From Nostoc indistinguendum CM1-VF10 (lineage in GTDB: Bacteria; Cyanobacteriota; Cyanobacteriia; Cyanobacteriales; Nostocaceae): a stretch of 64,000 bases of DNA. The notes below the pieces were generated by a model. It saw only the letters and a program-made list of their open reading frames with translations. It did not search any database and was not told the origin of the DNA. The stretch lies in NCBI GenBank assembly GCA_019359215.1, contig JAHHHS010000019.1, positions 34,410 through 98,409 of the forward strand, in the 5' to 3' direction. Of the stretch, positions 47,474 through 56,518 are shown piece after piece. The first letter of the stretch is position 1, and the number at the start of each line of letters is the position of its first letter. The translations under genes and the position numbers were made by a program.

Positions 47474-47899
47474 TTATTTATGGCCTACTGTTAGCGAATG
47501 CCTAGATGAAATAGCTTTCATTTTCAAGTTAGTAAATTGCCCGATCGCTTTTACAAAATCTTGCTGTTCTGGTTGCAAATGCAGTTTTTCTAGGGCTTGA
47601 TTCATATTATTACCAGCCCGGAGATTGCGATTAAGTTGGGCACGTTGTGATGTGTTTAAGACTGCCTCAATTTCCCTGTTTCTTCTCTGACGCACAGCCT
47701 GGAGTTCTTGGCGCTGTAAGGGAGTCAGATTAATCTCCGACGAGGTGGAGTAGGTTGCAGTTTTGGTAGTTTGGGCGGAAATAACACCAGAAGTAGTATG
47801 GAGTTGAACGGGTGCAGCTAAGGCAATTCCCGGCATGGAAAGGACAAGAGCTAGAACAACAGCGAACACAGAAAGCCGTTTTATCAAGTGAATTGCCAT
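47474..47899 (-). CDS. Periplasmic LTxxQ-type (Spy/CpxP-like) protein
   Basis: A 141-aa exported protein. The signal peptide ends near SMPGIALAAPV (about residue 29). The mature protein is helical with the LTxxQ-like pattern LTPLQRQELQAVRQRRNREI, then LNTSQRAQLNRNLRAGNNM and LHLQPEQQDFVKAI. Spy/CpxP relatives are periplasmic chaperones or stress sensors; the exact role here is unknown. Confidence 0.75.
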   Translation of the reverse strand: MAIHLIKRLSVFAVVLALVLSMPGIALAAPVQLHTTSGVISAQTTKTATYSTSSEINLTPLQRQELQAVRQRRNREIEAVLNTSQRAQLNRNLRAGNNMNQALEKLHLQPEQQDFVKAIGQFTNLKMKAISSRHSLTVGHK

Positions 47900-48358
47900 A
47901 TTCAGAAATGCCTACATCTAATTTAATGCTGAGATATAGTTAAGCAATCTTCAAGTCTTTAATTTTGAATCTTGAATTTATCCACCCCCAAGAGGATGGT
48001 AGTTCAGCTAAAAAATATTATCCGCTTTAAGGGAATCCAAAAAAACTAGAATGGCAAACTTAACTGAATTATTTTTGCTAAAATCCAAACTCAAATTCAA
48101 GTTTTTACAAAATCATCACTTGATTGCTCATTTCTGTTAATCTGTCAATGCGTAAGTCCTGCAAGTAGCTTGTAATTTTATTTCAGAACACCTATCACAG
48201 AAGTTGGGCTTGATTGCATAATATCAATTATCTGTCAATGTGTAAGTTCTAAATTTAATTTGTGGAAATCCCTCAGACAAAGTATGTGCTAAAAGAGATA
48301 TAAATAGTGCATTAGGCAAATCTAACGCACTATATATAACCTTACTCAGCACTCAAAA
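47900..48358. other. Spacer with duplicated CTGTCAAT element
   Basis: A 459-bp AT-rich spacer. It contains two direct copies, 90 bp apart, of a repeat of about 55 bp with core CTGTCAATGYGTAAGTYCT (48142-48160 and 48232-48250). No ORF is convincing. Confidence 0.5.
48120..48270. repeat. Direct repeat pair CTTGATTGC...CTGTCAATG
   Basis: Each unit runs CTTGATTGC, about 15 AT-rich bases, then CTGTCAATGCGTAAGTCCT or CTGTCAATGTGTAAGTTCT, then an AT-rich tail ending TTGT. A third core, CTGTCAATACGTAACTCCT, is at 51464-51482 after the DUF2839 gene. Confidence 0.6.
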
Positions 48359-49321
48359 CTACTCAGACCTTTTCATTCTGTCGATTTCCCGTTGTAATTC
48401 TTCAATTTGACGGCGTAAAGTTTCTGTTTCATTGGCGGAAGATTCTGCTGCAACATTTACTGATCCTGAAGCAGGCGATCGCTGATAATTTCCTCGGCGA
48501 ATTTGCTGGTATTCTTCGGATACTGCCCACGCCCGTAAGTAATGCAAGCGTTCCACTGGGAAAGGATGGCTTAATAGCGTACCCTGAGCGCCATTGTAAA
48601 TCAAAAATTTATACAACTGATTTAGTCCATCTTCATCCAGTGCCTGATAATTTTCTGACTGCTTGATAAACTCTTGTAAACTACATTCATTGGCATATTT
48701 GTTACTACCACCAGAGAGTTTCATCATCGTTGACATCACCGGATTTAAGTCATCCATGACTAGTAGTGCGGCGCGATCTGACGATAACTCGGCTTTACGC
48801 CGCCACTCAAAAAAGGCGTAAATCAAACCTTGTGTGACAATATTACCGATGCCAAAGGTTAATTCTCCCAAGGCGGAAGCAGCACTCATCGCCCACATCG
48901 CCATTTGAATTAAAATAGTATGACCACATTTAATATGCCCCAGTTCATGGGCTAGCACCGCCCGAATCTCGGCTTCGTCTAGTAAGTCTAGTATCCCTGT
49001 ATTTATGACTATGTAAGGATTCTCTTGCCCCAGTGCATAGCTATTTGCTTGGGGATTTTGCGAGACAAACAGTGTCGGTTCTGGGTAAATGTCCAAATCT
49101 CGGACGCATTCCCGAAACATCTGGTAAATAGTGGAATATTGACGCGGCCCGACTTGGATGGTGTTACCCATTAGATAGACTAACTGAGGGCGTTCGTAGA
49201 TAAATTCCACAAATTTACGAGCAATTAAATCAAATCCTGGTAAATTTCGTAAAGCTTGCTCGGCTTGGCGGTCTAGTGGATGCCTGAAGGCTTCGCTGGA
49301 AATTCCTGTGTAAGTTGGCAT
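48359..49321 (-). CDS. M48-family metalloprotease
   Basis: A 320-aa protein with zinc-binding HELGH at residues 125-129 and the third ligand in the RRKAELSSDRAAL region near 180. A possible membrane-associated hydrophobic helix is at about 140-170 (MAMWAMSAASALGELTFG). The C-terminus ends in a short coiled coil (ETETLRRQIEELQREIDRM). It lacks the four-helix HtpX N-terminus, fitting the peripheral M48 type of cyanobacteria. It probably acts in protein quality control; the substrate is unknown. Confidence 0.88.
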   Translation of the reverse strand: MPTYTGISSEAFRHPLDRQAEQALRNLPGFDLIARKFVEFIYERPQLVYLMGNTIQVGPRQYSTIYQMFRECVRDLDIYPEPTLFVSQNPQANSYALGQENPYIVINTGILDLLDEAEIRAVLAHELGHIKCGHTILIQMAMWAMSAASALGELTFGIGNIVTQGLIYAFFEWRRKAELSSDRAALLVMDDLNPVMSTMMKLSGGSNKYANECSLQEFIKQSENYQALDEDGLNQLYKFLIYNGAQGTLLSHPFPVERLHYLRAWAVSEEYQQIRRGNYQRSPASGSVNVAAESSANETETLRRQIEELQREIDRMKRSE

Positions 49322-49465
49322 AATTCAGGGTGTTGGGTCAGTGAACAGTTATCAGTAAACAATTATCAGTAAACAGCTTAGTAACTGGTAACTGAGAACT
49401 GAAAACTGAATAATAGAAGTGGGGCAATTGGAAGTAAAAGTCACTTTGTATGGAATTAAAAGCGT

Positions 49466-51028
49466 GTGATTGAAGCAGAAGTTCATTTTTCACTACATAA
49501 CTTTTTGCGATCGCAGGCGGGGTTCCCTTCCTGGCCCCATCATTTGACGATGGCACGGTTGGTAGCACGCGCCTTGCGCCTGGGACGTAGTGCCCTAATT
49601 CAAGTAGGGGCGGTTTGTGGCTATCAAGGGCGATATCGCACCAGTTTCGTAGCATCAGCCCTGATGTGGCACGGCCCTGTAATTATTGTTGCTCAAGAAG
49701 CGGTGCAGCAACTTCTGCTGCGGGTGGAAATTCCCCGTTTACAGCAGTGGCTACCAGCCAACAAAGCGATTAGGACAGGTGATGCTTGGCCTAGTGCTGA
49801 GTTCCAAGGGCTACTGTTGACCTCGCCAGAAGCTTGGTTAAAAGGACAATTTGCTGGCGGCTCTTGCTTTCCCCAAGGCATCCCTACAATTATTGATGGG
49901 GTAGATGATCTAGAAGATTGGGTGCGTCATCAACTTACCCAAGATATTCAACCCGATGATTGGGAGCAACTCATACTGGCTTGCCCAAATCAAGCTGAGG
50001 TAATTCGTGAAGCAAGGATACAACTTACACACCAACTTTTTCAGCATCCTGTCAATCCATATCAGTGCTACCTAATTTCCCAGCCAGAAATAGAAATTTT
50101 GAGTCATCTGTATTTGGCTTTAGATCAAGCCAACCTCCCAGATAATTGGAAAAATTTCTGGCAGCAATTTCAAACCCTTAATGAAAATCTTTCCTCCCCT
50201 GCCTCCCCTGCTTCCCCTGCCCTCTTCTGGGCGACTATTGCCCATCGACAAGGTTTATTTTCTTTACACTACGCCCCAATGGAATTAGGTGAAATACTTT
50301 CACCTATTTGGCAGCGACAACCAGTAGTTTTAATTGGCAGCGCTATCGAACCGGAAACTGAGGCTCCTCTTTTCCGACAGCGCCTCGGTTTGGACGATTT
50401 AACTTGCCTGAAGTTCTCTGCGGATCAAGCAGAAGCAATTCAACTGTATGTACCCTATAAATTGCCCTTACCTAACACGCCAGAATTTCAAGCGGCATTT
50501 ATTCACAAAGTCCGCACACTGGTTTGTCTAAGTGCTACAGCACCAGGATTAACGGTTGTCTTGGTGGGGGATGTACCACTCAAGTCTCAAGTTGCGACAA
50601 TTCTGGCTTCAGAATTTGGTTCGCGGGTGCAAGTAGAAAAAACTTGTTTAGATGAAAATGGTATTTTGATTAGCGGTTGGGAATTTTGGCGAGAACATCA
50701 GCGAGTCTTACCAGCACCTCATCTGTTAATTATTGCTACTTTACCTTTACCATCTTTAGAAAATCCGCTAGTAGCTGGTAGGGTAGCTCGTTATAAGCGC
50801 TCGCATCAAGATTGGTTTCGTTTATATTTGTTGCCAGCTGCCTTGAGTGAATTACAAAGAGCGATCGCTCCAGTCCGAGAAAGTCAAGGTATTGTTGCTT
50901 TACTTGATAGTCGTGTAGTTAATCGCAGCTACGGCGCTCAAATTCTTGCTGCCTTAAGTCCTCTGGCCCGCATCAACTATCTCGACCCCAGTCTGTTTTC
51001 TAATACCAATGAGGAAAATTCCGCTTAA
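49466..51028 (+). CDS. DinG/XPD-like helicase-related protein with degenerate P-loop
   Basis: A 520-aa protein. The N-terminus (SWPHHLTMARLVARALRLGR) leads to a position where a Walker A loop is expected, but the sequence is GYQGRYRTSF, without GKT/GKS. The Walker B-like IIDGVDDLEDW replaces DEAH. The C-terminal half resembles the DinG helicase C2 domain (LLIIATLPLPSLENPLVAGR, then FRLYLLPAALSELQRAIAP and GIVALLDSRV). It therefore has a helicase layout but probably does not hydrolyse ATP canonically. A GTG start at 49466 is used because no ATG precedes the conserved N-terminus. It is divergent from the M48 gene. Confidence 0.72.
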   Translation: MIEAEVHFSLHNFLRSQAGFPSWPHHLTMARLVARALRLGRSALIQVGAVCGYQGRYRTSFVASALMWHGPVIIVAQEAVQQLLLRVEIPRLQQWLPANKAIRTGDAWPSAEFQGLLLTSPEAWLKGQFAGGSCFPQGIPTIIDGVDDLEDWVRHQLTQDIQPDDWEQLILACPNQAEVIREARIQLTHQLFQHPVNPYQCYLISQPEIEILSHLYLALDQANLPDNWKNFWQQFQTLNENLSSPASPASPALFWATIAHRQGLFSLHYAPMELGEILSPIWQRQPVVLIGSAIEPETEAPLFRQRLGLDDLTCLKFSADQAEAIQLYVPYKLPLPNTPEFQAAFIHKVRTLVCLSATAPGLTVVLVGDVPLKSQVATILASEFGSRVQVEKTCLDENGILISGWEFWREHQRVLPAPHLLIIATLPLPSLENPLVAGRVARYKRSHQDWFRLYLLPAALSELQRAIAPVRESQGIVALLDSRVVNRSYGAQILAALSPLARINYLDPSLFSNTNEENSA

Positions 51029-51144
51029 GGTCAATGCCCAATGCCTAATTTACATTTTATAAAGGTAATGTGATTTATTGCCTCTCTATAGCCATAATTC
51101 CTGGCAAGATAAATTTAGAACCTAAAAAATTTGAGTTTCTGATT

Positions 51145-51360
51145 ATGGGTGAAGCAAAGCGTCGTAAAGCCACACAAGGGGAAACATACGGTCAAGAGGC
51201 TCGCATCTTGCCTTGGCTTCCCATCACAAAAACCCAAGCCGAATTATTTGTCAATTGGACAAGTCGTGGTGCTTGGATAGGTATTTTCCTTATGGTTGCA
51301 GCATGGGCAACTATCCGTTTTATTGGCCCAGCCTTCGGTTGGTGGCAAGTAGTCTACTAA
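51145..51360 (+). CDS. DUF2839 membrane protein
   Basis: A 71-aa protein beginning MGEAKRRKATQGETYG, with PWLPITKTQAELFVNWTSRG and one C-terminal transmembrane helix (GAWIGIFLMVAAWATIRFIG). This is the small cyanobacterial DUF2839 family of unknown function. The ATG at 51145 is the family start; an upstream frame to 51070 is spacer. Confidence 0.85.
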   Translation: MGEAKRRKATQGETYGQEARILPWLPITKTQAELFVNWTSRGAWIGIFLMVAAWATIRFIGPAFGWWQVVY

Positions 51361-51694
51361 ATGCTTCTATAGACCAGCGCTGTAGGGGTTTAGCAATGCC
51401 CTTTACCCCTACGACAGATGTGATTATTTCAAAATCAACATATTTGGTATTTCCTGTCAATACGTAACTCCTAAAATCTCTTTTCTTCTCTCTGCGTCTC
51501 TGCGGTTTAAAAGTAATTTATAGAACCACAAAGGTGCAGAGAACACAGAGAAAAGAGGAATCATTGTCCAAAAATTTCACCACCTTGAAAGAGCTGGTCT
51601 TAAATTGGAATTTTCCCGCAGGCTTAGTTAGTATATGCTCCACGTCTTAGGTCTATCTTTGTAGTATGTAAAGAAGCACTGTTGACCTGAGATT
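51361..51694. other. Spacer with GTAGGGG palindrome and repeat core
   Basis: A 334-bp spacer. It contains a palindrome GTAGGGGTTTAGCA-ATGC-CCTTTACCCCTAC (51382-51412), the third CTGTCAATACGTAACTCCT copy (51464-51482) and the sequence CTCTGCGTCTCTGCGGTT typical of Nostoc spacer repeats. No gene is seen. Confidence 0.5.
51382..51412. repeat. Interspersed GTAGGGG palindrome
   Basis: A near-perfect inverted repeat with GTAGGGG at the left end and CCCCTAC at the right. It belongs to the common Nostocales palindromes and may form the end of the DUF2839 transcript. Confidence 0.6.
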
Positions 51695-53764
51695 ATGCCC
51701 TCCTCTAAAAAACCCCTCACCTACCCATCCAGCCACAAAAGCAATCAAGTCGATAACTACCACGGTACTTTAGTCGCAGATCCTTACCGTTGGTTAGAAG
51801 ATCCTGACTCTGAAGAAACAAGAACTTGGATTGAGGCACAAAATCAAATTACTTTTGGCTACTTGAGCGAAATTCCTACTAGGGAAAAAATTAAACAACG
51901 CCTCACTAAACTTTGGGATTATGAAAAATATGGTATCCCCTTTAAAGAAGGTGAACGTTACTTTTATTTTAAAAACGATGGACTGCAAAACCAAAGTGTC
52001 CTTTACACTCTGAAAGCCCTTGACGACCAACCCAAAGTTTTACTCGACCCTAATAAACTTTCAGAAGATGGCACTGTTGCACTTTCAGGATTGTCTATTA
52101 GCGAGGATGGTAAACTTTTAGCATACGGTCTATCCGCCTCTGGTTCTGATTGGCAAGAGTGGAAAGTACGCGATGTCGAAACTGGTGAAGACCTGCAAGA
52201 CCATCTGAAGTGGATTAAATTTTCTGGTGCATCGTGGACACATGATAATCAAGGTTTCTTCTATAGTCGCTACGATGAGCCGAATGAAAAAACTCAGTTA
52301 GAAGATGTTAACTATTATCAAAAGCTCTACTATCACCAACTAGGTAAACCCCAATCAGAAGATGTACTAATTTATCATCGTCCTGACCAGAAGGAATGGG
52401 GTTTTAGTGGCGGTGTTACTGAAGATGGACGCTATTTAATAATTTCAATTTGGCTAGGTACTGACTCCAAAAATTTAGTTTTTTTTAAAGATTTAACTAA
52501 CCCTAATGCTGATGTCGTAGAGCTAATTAACCAGTTTGAGGCAGATTATAGCTTTATCGATAATGATGATAGCGTGTTTTATTTCTGCACAGATTTAAAT
52601 GCACCACGGGGAAGAGTTATTGCAATTGACACTAAAAACCCCAGACCAGAAAATTGGTATGAAATCATTCCCCAATCAGCAGAAACGTTGGAAAGTGTCG
52701 GGATGCTTAATAATCAATTTGTTGCTGATTACCTCAAAGATGCTCACAGCCAAATTAAAATTTTTGACCTCAAAGGCGCGTTTATTCGTGAGGTAGAATT
52801 ACCTGGACTCGGTTCAGCCGGAGGTTTTGGAGGGAAGCGTCATGATACCGAAACTTTTTATAGTTTCACCAGTTTCACCATACCAGGAACTATCTATCGC
52901 TATGATATGGTAGCTGGTAAAAGTACCATTTTTCGCCAGCCACAGGTAGATTTTAATCCTGATGATTACGAGACGAAACAAGTCTTTTATCATAGCAAAG
53001 ATGGTACTAGAGTACCAATGTTTATCACTCATAAAAAGGGCATAAAGTTAGATGGAAATAACCCGACTTATCTTTATGCCTATGGTGGTTTTAATGCCTC
53101 AATGACACCTGGTTTTTCAGTGAGTCTTTTGGTGTGGATGGAGATGGGTGGTGTCTATGCTATGCCTAATATACGCGGCGGTGGAGAATACGGCGAAAAA
53201 TGGCATCAAGCAGGAATAAAGGATAAAAAGCAGAATGTCTTTGATGACTTTATTGGCGCTGCTGAATGGCTGATTGCTAATAAGTATACTAAGACAGATA
53301 AGCTAGCGATCGCAGGTGGTAGTAACGGTGGCTTATTGGTGGGTGCTTGTATAACGCAACGTCCCGATTTGTTTGGTGCAGCGTTACCAGCAGTCGGCGT
53401 CATGGATATGTTGCGGTTCCACAAATTTACCATCGGTTGGGCTTGGACTTCCGAATATGGTTCAGCAGATAATCCAGAAGAGTTTCCAGCGCTGTATACT
53501 TATTCGCCACTACACAACATCAAAGCAGATACAGCTTACCCACCAACCTTAATTACCACAGCCGATCATGACGATCGCGTTGTCCCTGCTCATAGTTTCA
53601 AATTTGCCGCCGCTTTGCAAGAGGCTCACATAGGTGATACGCCAGTCTTAATTAGAATTGAGACTAAAGCAGGGCATGGCGCGGGTAAACCTACAGCTAA
53701 AATTATCGAGGAAGCCGCAGATAAATGGGCTTTTCTGGTGCGTACTTTGGATGTAGAAGTTTAG
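51695..53764 (+). CDS. Prolyl oligopeptidase family serine peptidase (S9A)
   Basis: A 689-aa protein with an N-terminal beta-propeller (about 75-405) and a C-terminal alpha/beta hydrolase domain. The nucleophile is Ser543 in GGSNGGLLVG, the acid is in DHDDRVVPAH and the catalytic His in KAGHGAGKP. N-terminal DPYRWLEDPDSEET is the S9A hallmark. It lacks a signal peptide and cleaves short proline-containing peptides in the cytosol (family knowledge). A strong terminator follows. Confidence 0.96.
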   Translation: MPSSKKPLTYPSSHKSNQVDNYHGTLVADPYRWLEDPDSEETRTWIEAQNQITFGYLSEIPTREKIKQRLTKLWDYEKYGIPFKEGERYFYFKNDGLQNQSVLYTLKALDDQPKVLLDPNKLSEDGTVALSGLSISEDGKLLAYGLSASGSDWQEWKVRDVETGEDLQDHLKWIKFSGASWTHDNQGFFYSRYDEPNEKTQLEDVNYYQKLYYHQLGKPQSEDVLIYHRPDQKEWGFSGGVTEDGRYLIISIWLGTDSKNLVFFKDLTNPNADVVELINQFEADYSFIDNDDSVFYFCTDLNAPRGRVIAIDTKNPRPENWYEIIPQSAETLESVGMLNNQFVADYLKDAHSQIKIFDLKGAFIREVELPGLGSAGGFGGKRHDTETFYSFTSFTIPGTIYRYDMVAGKSTIFRQPQVDFNPDDYETKQVFYHSKDGTRVPMFITHKKGIKLDGNNPTYLYAYGGFNASMTPGFSVSLLVWMEMGGVYAMPNIRGGGEYGEKWHQAGIKDKKQNVFDDFIGAAEWLIANKYTKTDKLAIAGGSNGGLLVGACITQRPDLFGAALPAVGVMDMLRFHKFTIGWAWTSEYGSADNPEEFPALYTYSPLHNIKADTAYPPTLITTADHDDRVVPAHSFKFAAALQEAHIGDTPVLIRIETKAGHGAGKPTAKIIEEAADKWAFLVRTLDVEV

Positions 53765-53780
53765 GATAATATGATTGATT

Positions 53781-53840
53781 ATCTCACGCAAATACGCCAA
53801 GTGGCTAAGAAAAAGATTTACGTATTTGCGTGAGATTTTC
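53781..53840 (+). terminator. Long-stem terminator after the prolyl oligopeptidase gene
   Basis: ATCTCACGCAAATACG (53781-53796) and its exact complement CGTATTTGCGTGAGAT (53821-53836) form a 16-bp stem with a 24-nt loop, followed by TTTTC, 17 nt after the stop codon. Confidence 0.75.
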
Positions 53841-54208
53841 GCTATGAATCAACGGAAAATATCTGCAATAATCGGTGGATATGACTGTTAATAGGTGAGT
53901 TAAAATGTGAACACAACAATACCTGTTGAAATAGCCAGTATTGTAATGCAAGTTGCTGGCTGTTTACAAAACCAGTTTGGAGAAACGCCCAAATTTTGTT
54001 AATGGGAGCAATTTTAACAACAGGTAAACGTACCATTACTTCGGTACTGACATACTAGGGGCTGGATTAATGTATTCATTCCATCCTCATGAAAACAAAC
54101 GGTCGTAAATTTTTATACTGAGCAGTACTAAATATACAAAATCATCATTTTATTTCGGATGAACTGTTATATCACTGGAAAGTATAGATTTAGCGACAGG
54201 AGAATTTT
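53841..54208. other. Spacer upstream of the KGK-domain genes
   Basis: About 370 bp of AT-rich sequence. No gene or strong repeat is seen; it presumably holds the promoter for the KGK pair. Confidence 0.35.
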
Positions 54209-54517
54209 ATGGAAGATGGATTCGAGAGACTAAATCACAATGAAGTTGTGTCTATAGAACCAGACACTTTTAATAAGTTAAATATTGCTAAAACTTTTAA
54301 AGTTTGTGATTTGATTACAGCAATTAAGGAATATATTGGAGCAGATGAGACAGATGAAGTAAATTTGTATACCCAAGGATTAAATTGTGAAGTTTTACAA
54401 TTTAGTACTCAGGGATGGAAAAAAGGAAAAGTTAGGCTTGCTTTAGAATTTTGCCCTGATGAATCAGAATCACCACTTGATGAAATTTTTAACAAACTCA
54501 AACAATTAGAAAACTAA
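54209..54517 (+). CDS. KGK domain protein 1
   Basis: A 102-aa soluble acidic protein with the KGK-domain signature GWKKGKVRLALEFCPDE (residues about 72-88) after a helical N-terminal half. KGK domains are small, nearly restricted to cyanobacteria, and of unknown function. CAGGAG about 9 nt before the ATG is a good ribosome binding site. It is followed by a perfect 21-bp hairpin and then a second KGK gene. Confidence 0.85.
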   Translation: MEDGFERLNHNEVVSIEPDTFNKLNIAKTFKVCDLITAIKEYIGADETDEVNLYTQGLNCEVLQFSTQGWKKGKVRLALEFCPDESESPLDEIFNKLKQLEN

Positions 54518-54565
54518 AATAAATTGTAATTGATAATCTGATTATCAATTACAATTTATTTTTTA
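54517..54565 (+). terminator. Perfect 21-bp AT-rich hairpin between the KGK genes
   Basis: The left arm 54517-54537 (starts AAATAAATTGTAATTG) is the exact complement of the right arm 54541-54561, with a CTG loop and TTTTTT at the end (54559-54564). It overlaps the KGK1 stop codon and lies about 45 nt before the KGK2 start, so it can be a terminator or a partial attenuator. Confidence 0.75.
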
Positions 54566-54609
54566 ATTTGTCTCTCTTGAAAACTAAATTTAGTTACAGG
54601 AGCTTGATT

Positions 54610-54963
54610 ATGAATAATAAATGGGAACCTCTCAATCCTGAAAAAGATGTTGTGCATTTTCACCAGGAAACGTTTGAAAATTTGCCCCGCACTCAAATAG
54701 TCTTTCAGCTTTTAAGAGAAGTAAAAAATTTTTGGTCAAAACACTGTACATCATCAGGGTCAAAAGTATTTGATGAAGGATTTGAATGTTATGTTTTAAT
54801 ACCTGGTCAACAATGGCGAACAGGCAAAATTAGAGTACGTCTAGAATTTTGCCCTGATGAAGCCAAAATTGAAGAAAACCAAGAAAATAATCGCTTAGAT
54901 ATCAATCAAGAAAGCTCTCCACTCGACGATCTTCGACAGCAACTCAAGGAAGATGAAAATTAA
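54610..54963 (+). CDS. KGK domain protein 2
   Basis: A 117-aa paralogue of the preceding gene with the KGK variant QWRTGKIRVRLEFCPDEAK and a charged C-terminal tail. The second Lys of the KGK triplet is conserved while the first is Thr. The ATG at 54610 has ACAGGAG upstream; the frame is open to 54568 but that stretch is leader. It is probably expressed with KGK1 subject to the intervening hairpin. Confidence 0.83.
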   Translation: MNNKWEPLNPEKDVVHFHQETFENLPRTQIVFQLLREVKNFWSKHCTSSGSKVFDEGFECYVLIPGQQWRTGKIRVRLEFCPDEAKIEENQENNRLDINQESSPLDDLRQQLKEDEN

Positions 54964-55048
54964 TATTCAAATCGTAACTGCCAACACTCGTTGATATACA
55001 CCGATGTAAGAGACAATTATTTGTGTCCGTCTGCGGTAAAAAACCAAA

Positions 55049-56047
55049 ATGGTATGGACTCCATTACACGCAAAAATACATCGCACCATCCGATCGCGCC
55101 ACTTGTTTGAGTGCAACCAGCGTCTATTAATCGCTGTCTCTGGCGGACAAGATTCTCTGTGTTTAATAAAATTATTTTTAGATTTACAATCCAAATGGAG
55201 ATGGGATTTAGGTATTGCCCACTGCGATCATCGCTGGCGTTCTGACTCCCAAGCTAATGCTCATCACGTAGAAAACTTAGCTAAAACTTGGGGTATATCC
55301 TTTTATTTAGAAACAGCGAACGAACCTATAAATAGTGAAGCTACTGCACGCGATTGGCGGTATCAAGCTTTAAGTGCGATCGCCAAAGCAAATAATTATC
55401 AATATATAGTAACAGGACACACCGCAAGCGATCGCGCTGAAACTCTCCTCTACAACTTAATTCGCGGTACTGGCGCTGATGGCTTACAAGCCCTAACTTG
55501 GCAACGCCCTCTAACTACAAACATTATGCTAGTGCGTCCACTCTTAGAAATCACTCGAATACAAACAGAGCAATTTTGTCAAGAATTTAAATTGCCAATT
55601 TGGGAAGATTCCACCAATCAAAATTTGCAATATGCCCGCAACCGCATTCGCCAAGAATTAATACCATATTTGCGGGAAAATTTCAATCCCCAAGTAGAAT
55701 CAGCCTTAGCCCAAACAGCAGAACTTCTCCAAGCGGAAGTGGAATATTTAGAAAAAGCTGCCCAGCAGTTGCGAGAAAAAGCTATGGAAAAGGGCATTGA
55801 AGATGAAGAAGATTCCCTTACTCTTCTTCCCTTGAGGTTAAATCGTCGAGTATTGCAGAACGCACCATTGGCACTGCAACGTCGGGTGATGCGTCAGGTG
55901 TTACATCAAATACTTACTGATGCTCCCAGTTTTGAACACATCGAGAAATTAACGGGTTTAATTACAGCGCCAAACAGATCGCAAACTGATCCATTTTCTG
56001 GCGGTGCGATCGCTCAAGTAGAAGGCGATTGGATCTATTTGAAATAG
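55049..56047 (+). CDS. tilS: tRNA(Ile)-lysidine synthase
   Basis: A 332-aa TilS that converts C34 of the tRNA-Ile(CAU) to lysidine, switching it from Met to Ile decoding. The ATP pyrophosphatase P-loop SGGQDS is at residues 31-36, with GIAHCDHRWR and TGHTASDRAETLLYNLIRGT as family motifs. The C-terminal region is helical (AQTAELLQAEVEYLEKAAQQ). Length is typical for the short cyanobacterial type. Confidence 0.95.
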   Translation: MVWTPLHAKIHRTIRSRHLFECNQRLLIAVSGGQDSLCLIKLFLDLQSKWRWDLGIAHCDHRWRSDSQANAHHVENLAKTWGISFYLETANEPINSEATARDWRYQALSAIAKANNYQYIVTGHTASDRAETLLYNLIRGTGADGLQALTWQRPLTTNIMLVRPLLEITRIQTEQFCQEFKLPIWEDSTNQNLQYARNRIRQELIPYLRENFNPQVESALAQTAELLQAEVEYLEKAAQQLREKAMEKGIEDEEDSLTLLPLRLNRRVLQNAPLALQRRVMRQVLHQILTDAPSFEHIEKLTGLITAPNRSQTDPFSGGAIAQVEGDWIYLK

Positions 56048-56072
56048 TTTTAAATATAGCCTTTGTATAAAA

Positions 56073-56387
56073 AGTAACTCGCTCGAGGTGAAAAAAACTG
56101 CTTTTCGCATTGATGGGGTCTTTTTGCCTCCAGAGGGTGTAAAACCCAAAATTATCTTTTTTGCAGAAGTTCAATTTTAGAAAGACGAAGCTTTTTATCA
56201 TCGACTCAGTAAAGAAGCGATGATGTATTTGAACCGGAATCAGTCTCAATATCATGACTAGTATTGTGTGGTAATTTTTCCATCACGCAGTTTAGAACTT
56301 AGCAATACAAGAACTTATCGATTTTTTTTAACCAGCGATAAAGTGCAGCGCATTTATTTGCGGCTTGCTGCACAACAGAACACGTAG
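56073..56387 (+). pseudogene. Rpn/DUF2887 family nuclease remnant
   Basis: One frame reads AFRIDGVFLPPEGVKP, then FFAEVQF, TAG at 56178, KDEAFYHRLSKEAMMYLNRN, TAG at 56259, then VVIFPSRSLE, YRFFLTSDKVQRIYLRL and TAG at 56385. These are consecutive blocks of the DUF2887 (Rpn-like PD-(D/E)XK recombination-associated nuclease) family. The N-terminus and the C-terminal half are missing and two nonsense codons interrupt it. It is a decayed fragment in the spacer between tilS and hmpF. Confidence 0.78.
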
Positions 56388-56518
56388 GTAGAAGTAAACG
56401 CACGCGAGATCGCTGTTTACCAGCTTATCTACAGGTCTCATACAACCCAGATGCCGAAGGCAATTCTCAATCCAAAATCCAAAATGATCTCAGTTACTAC
56501 CTCAGCATTGGGTACTTG
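56388..56518. other. Spacer before hmpF 3' end
   Basis: A short stretch with CAATCCAAAATCCAAAATG repeat units; nothing else recognised. Confidence 0.35.

Noticed and set aside
55962..56255. Minus-strand ORFs around the Rpn remnant
   Set aside because: The plus-strand frame reads as consecutive DUF2887 blocks despite stops; the minus-strand frames do not resemble any family.
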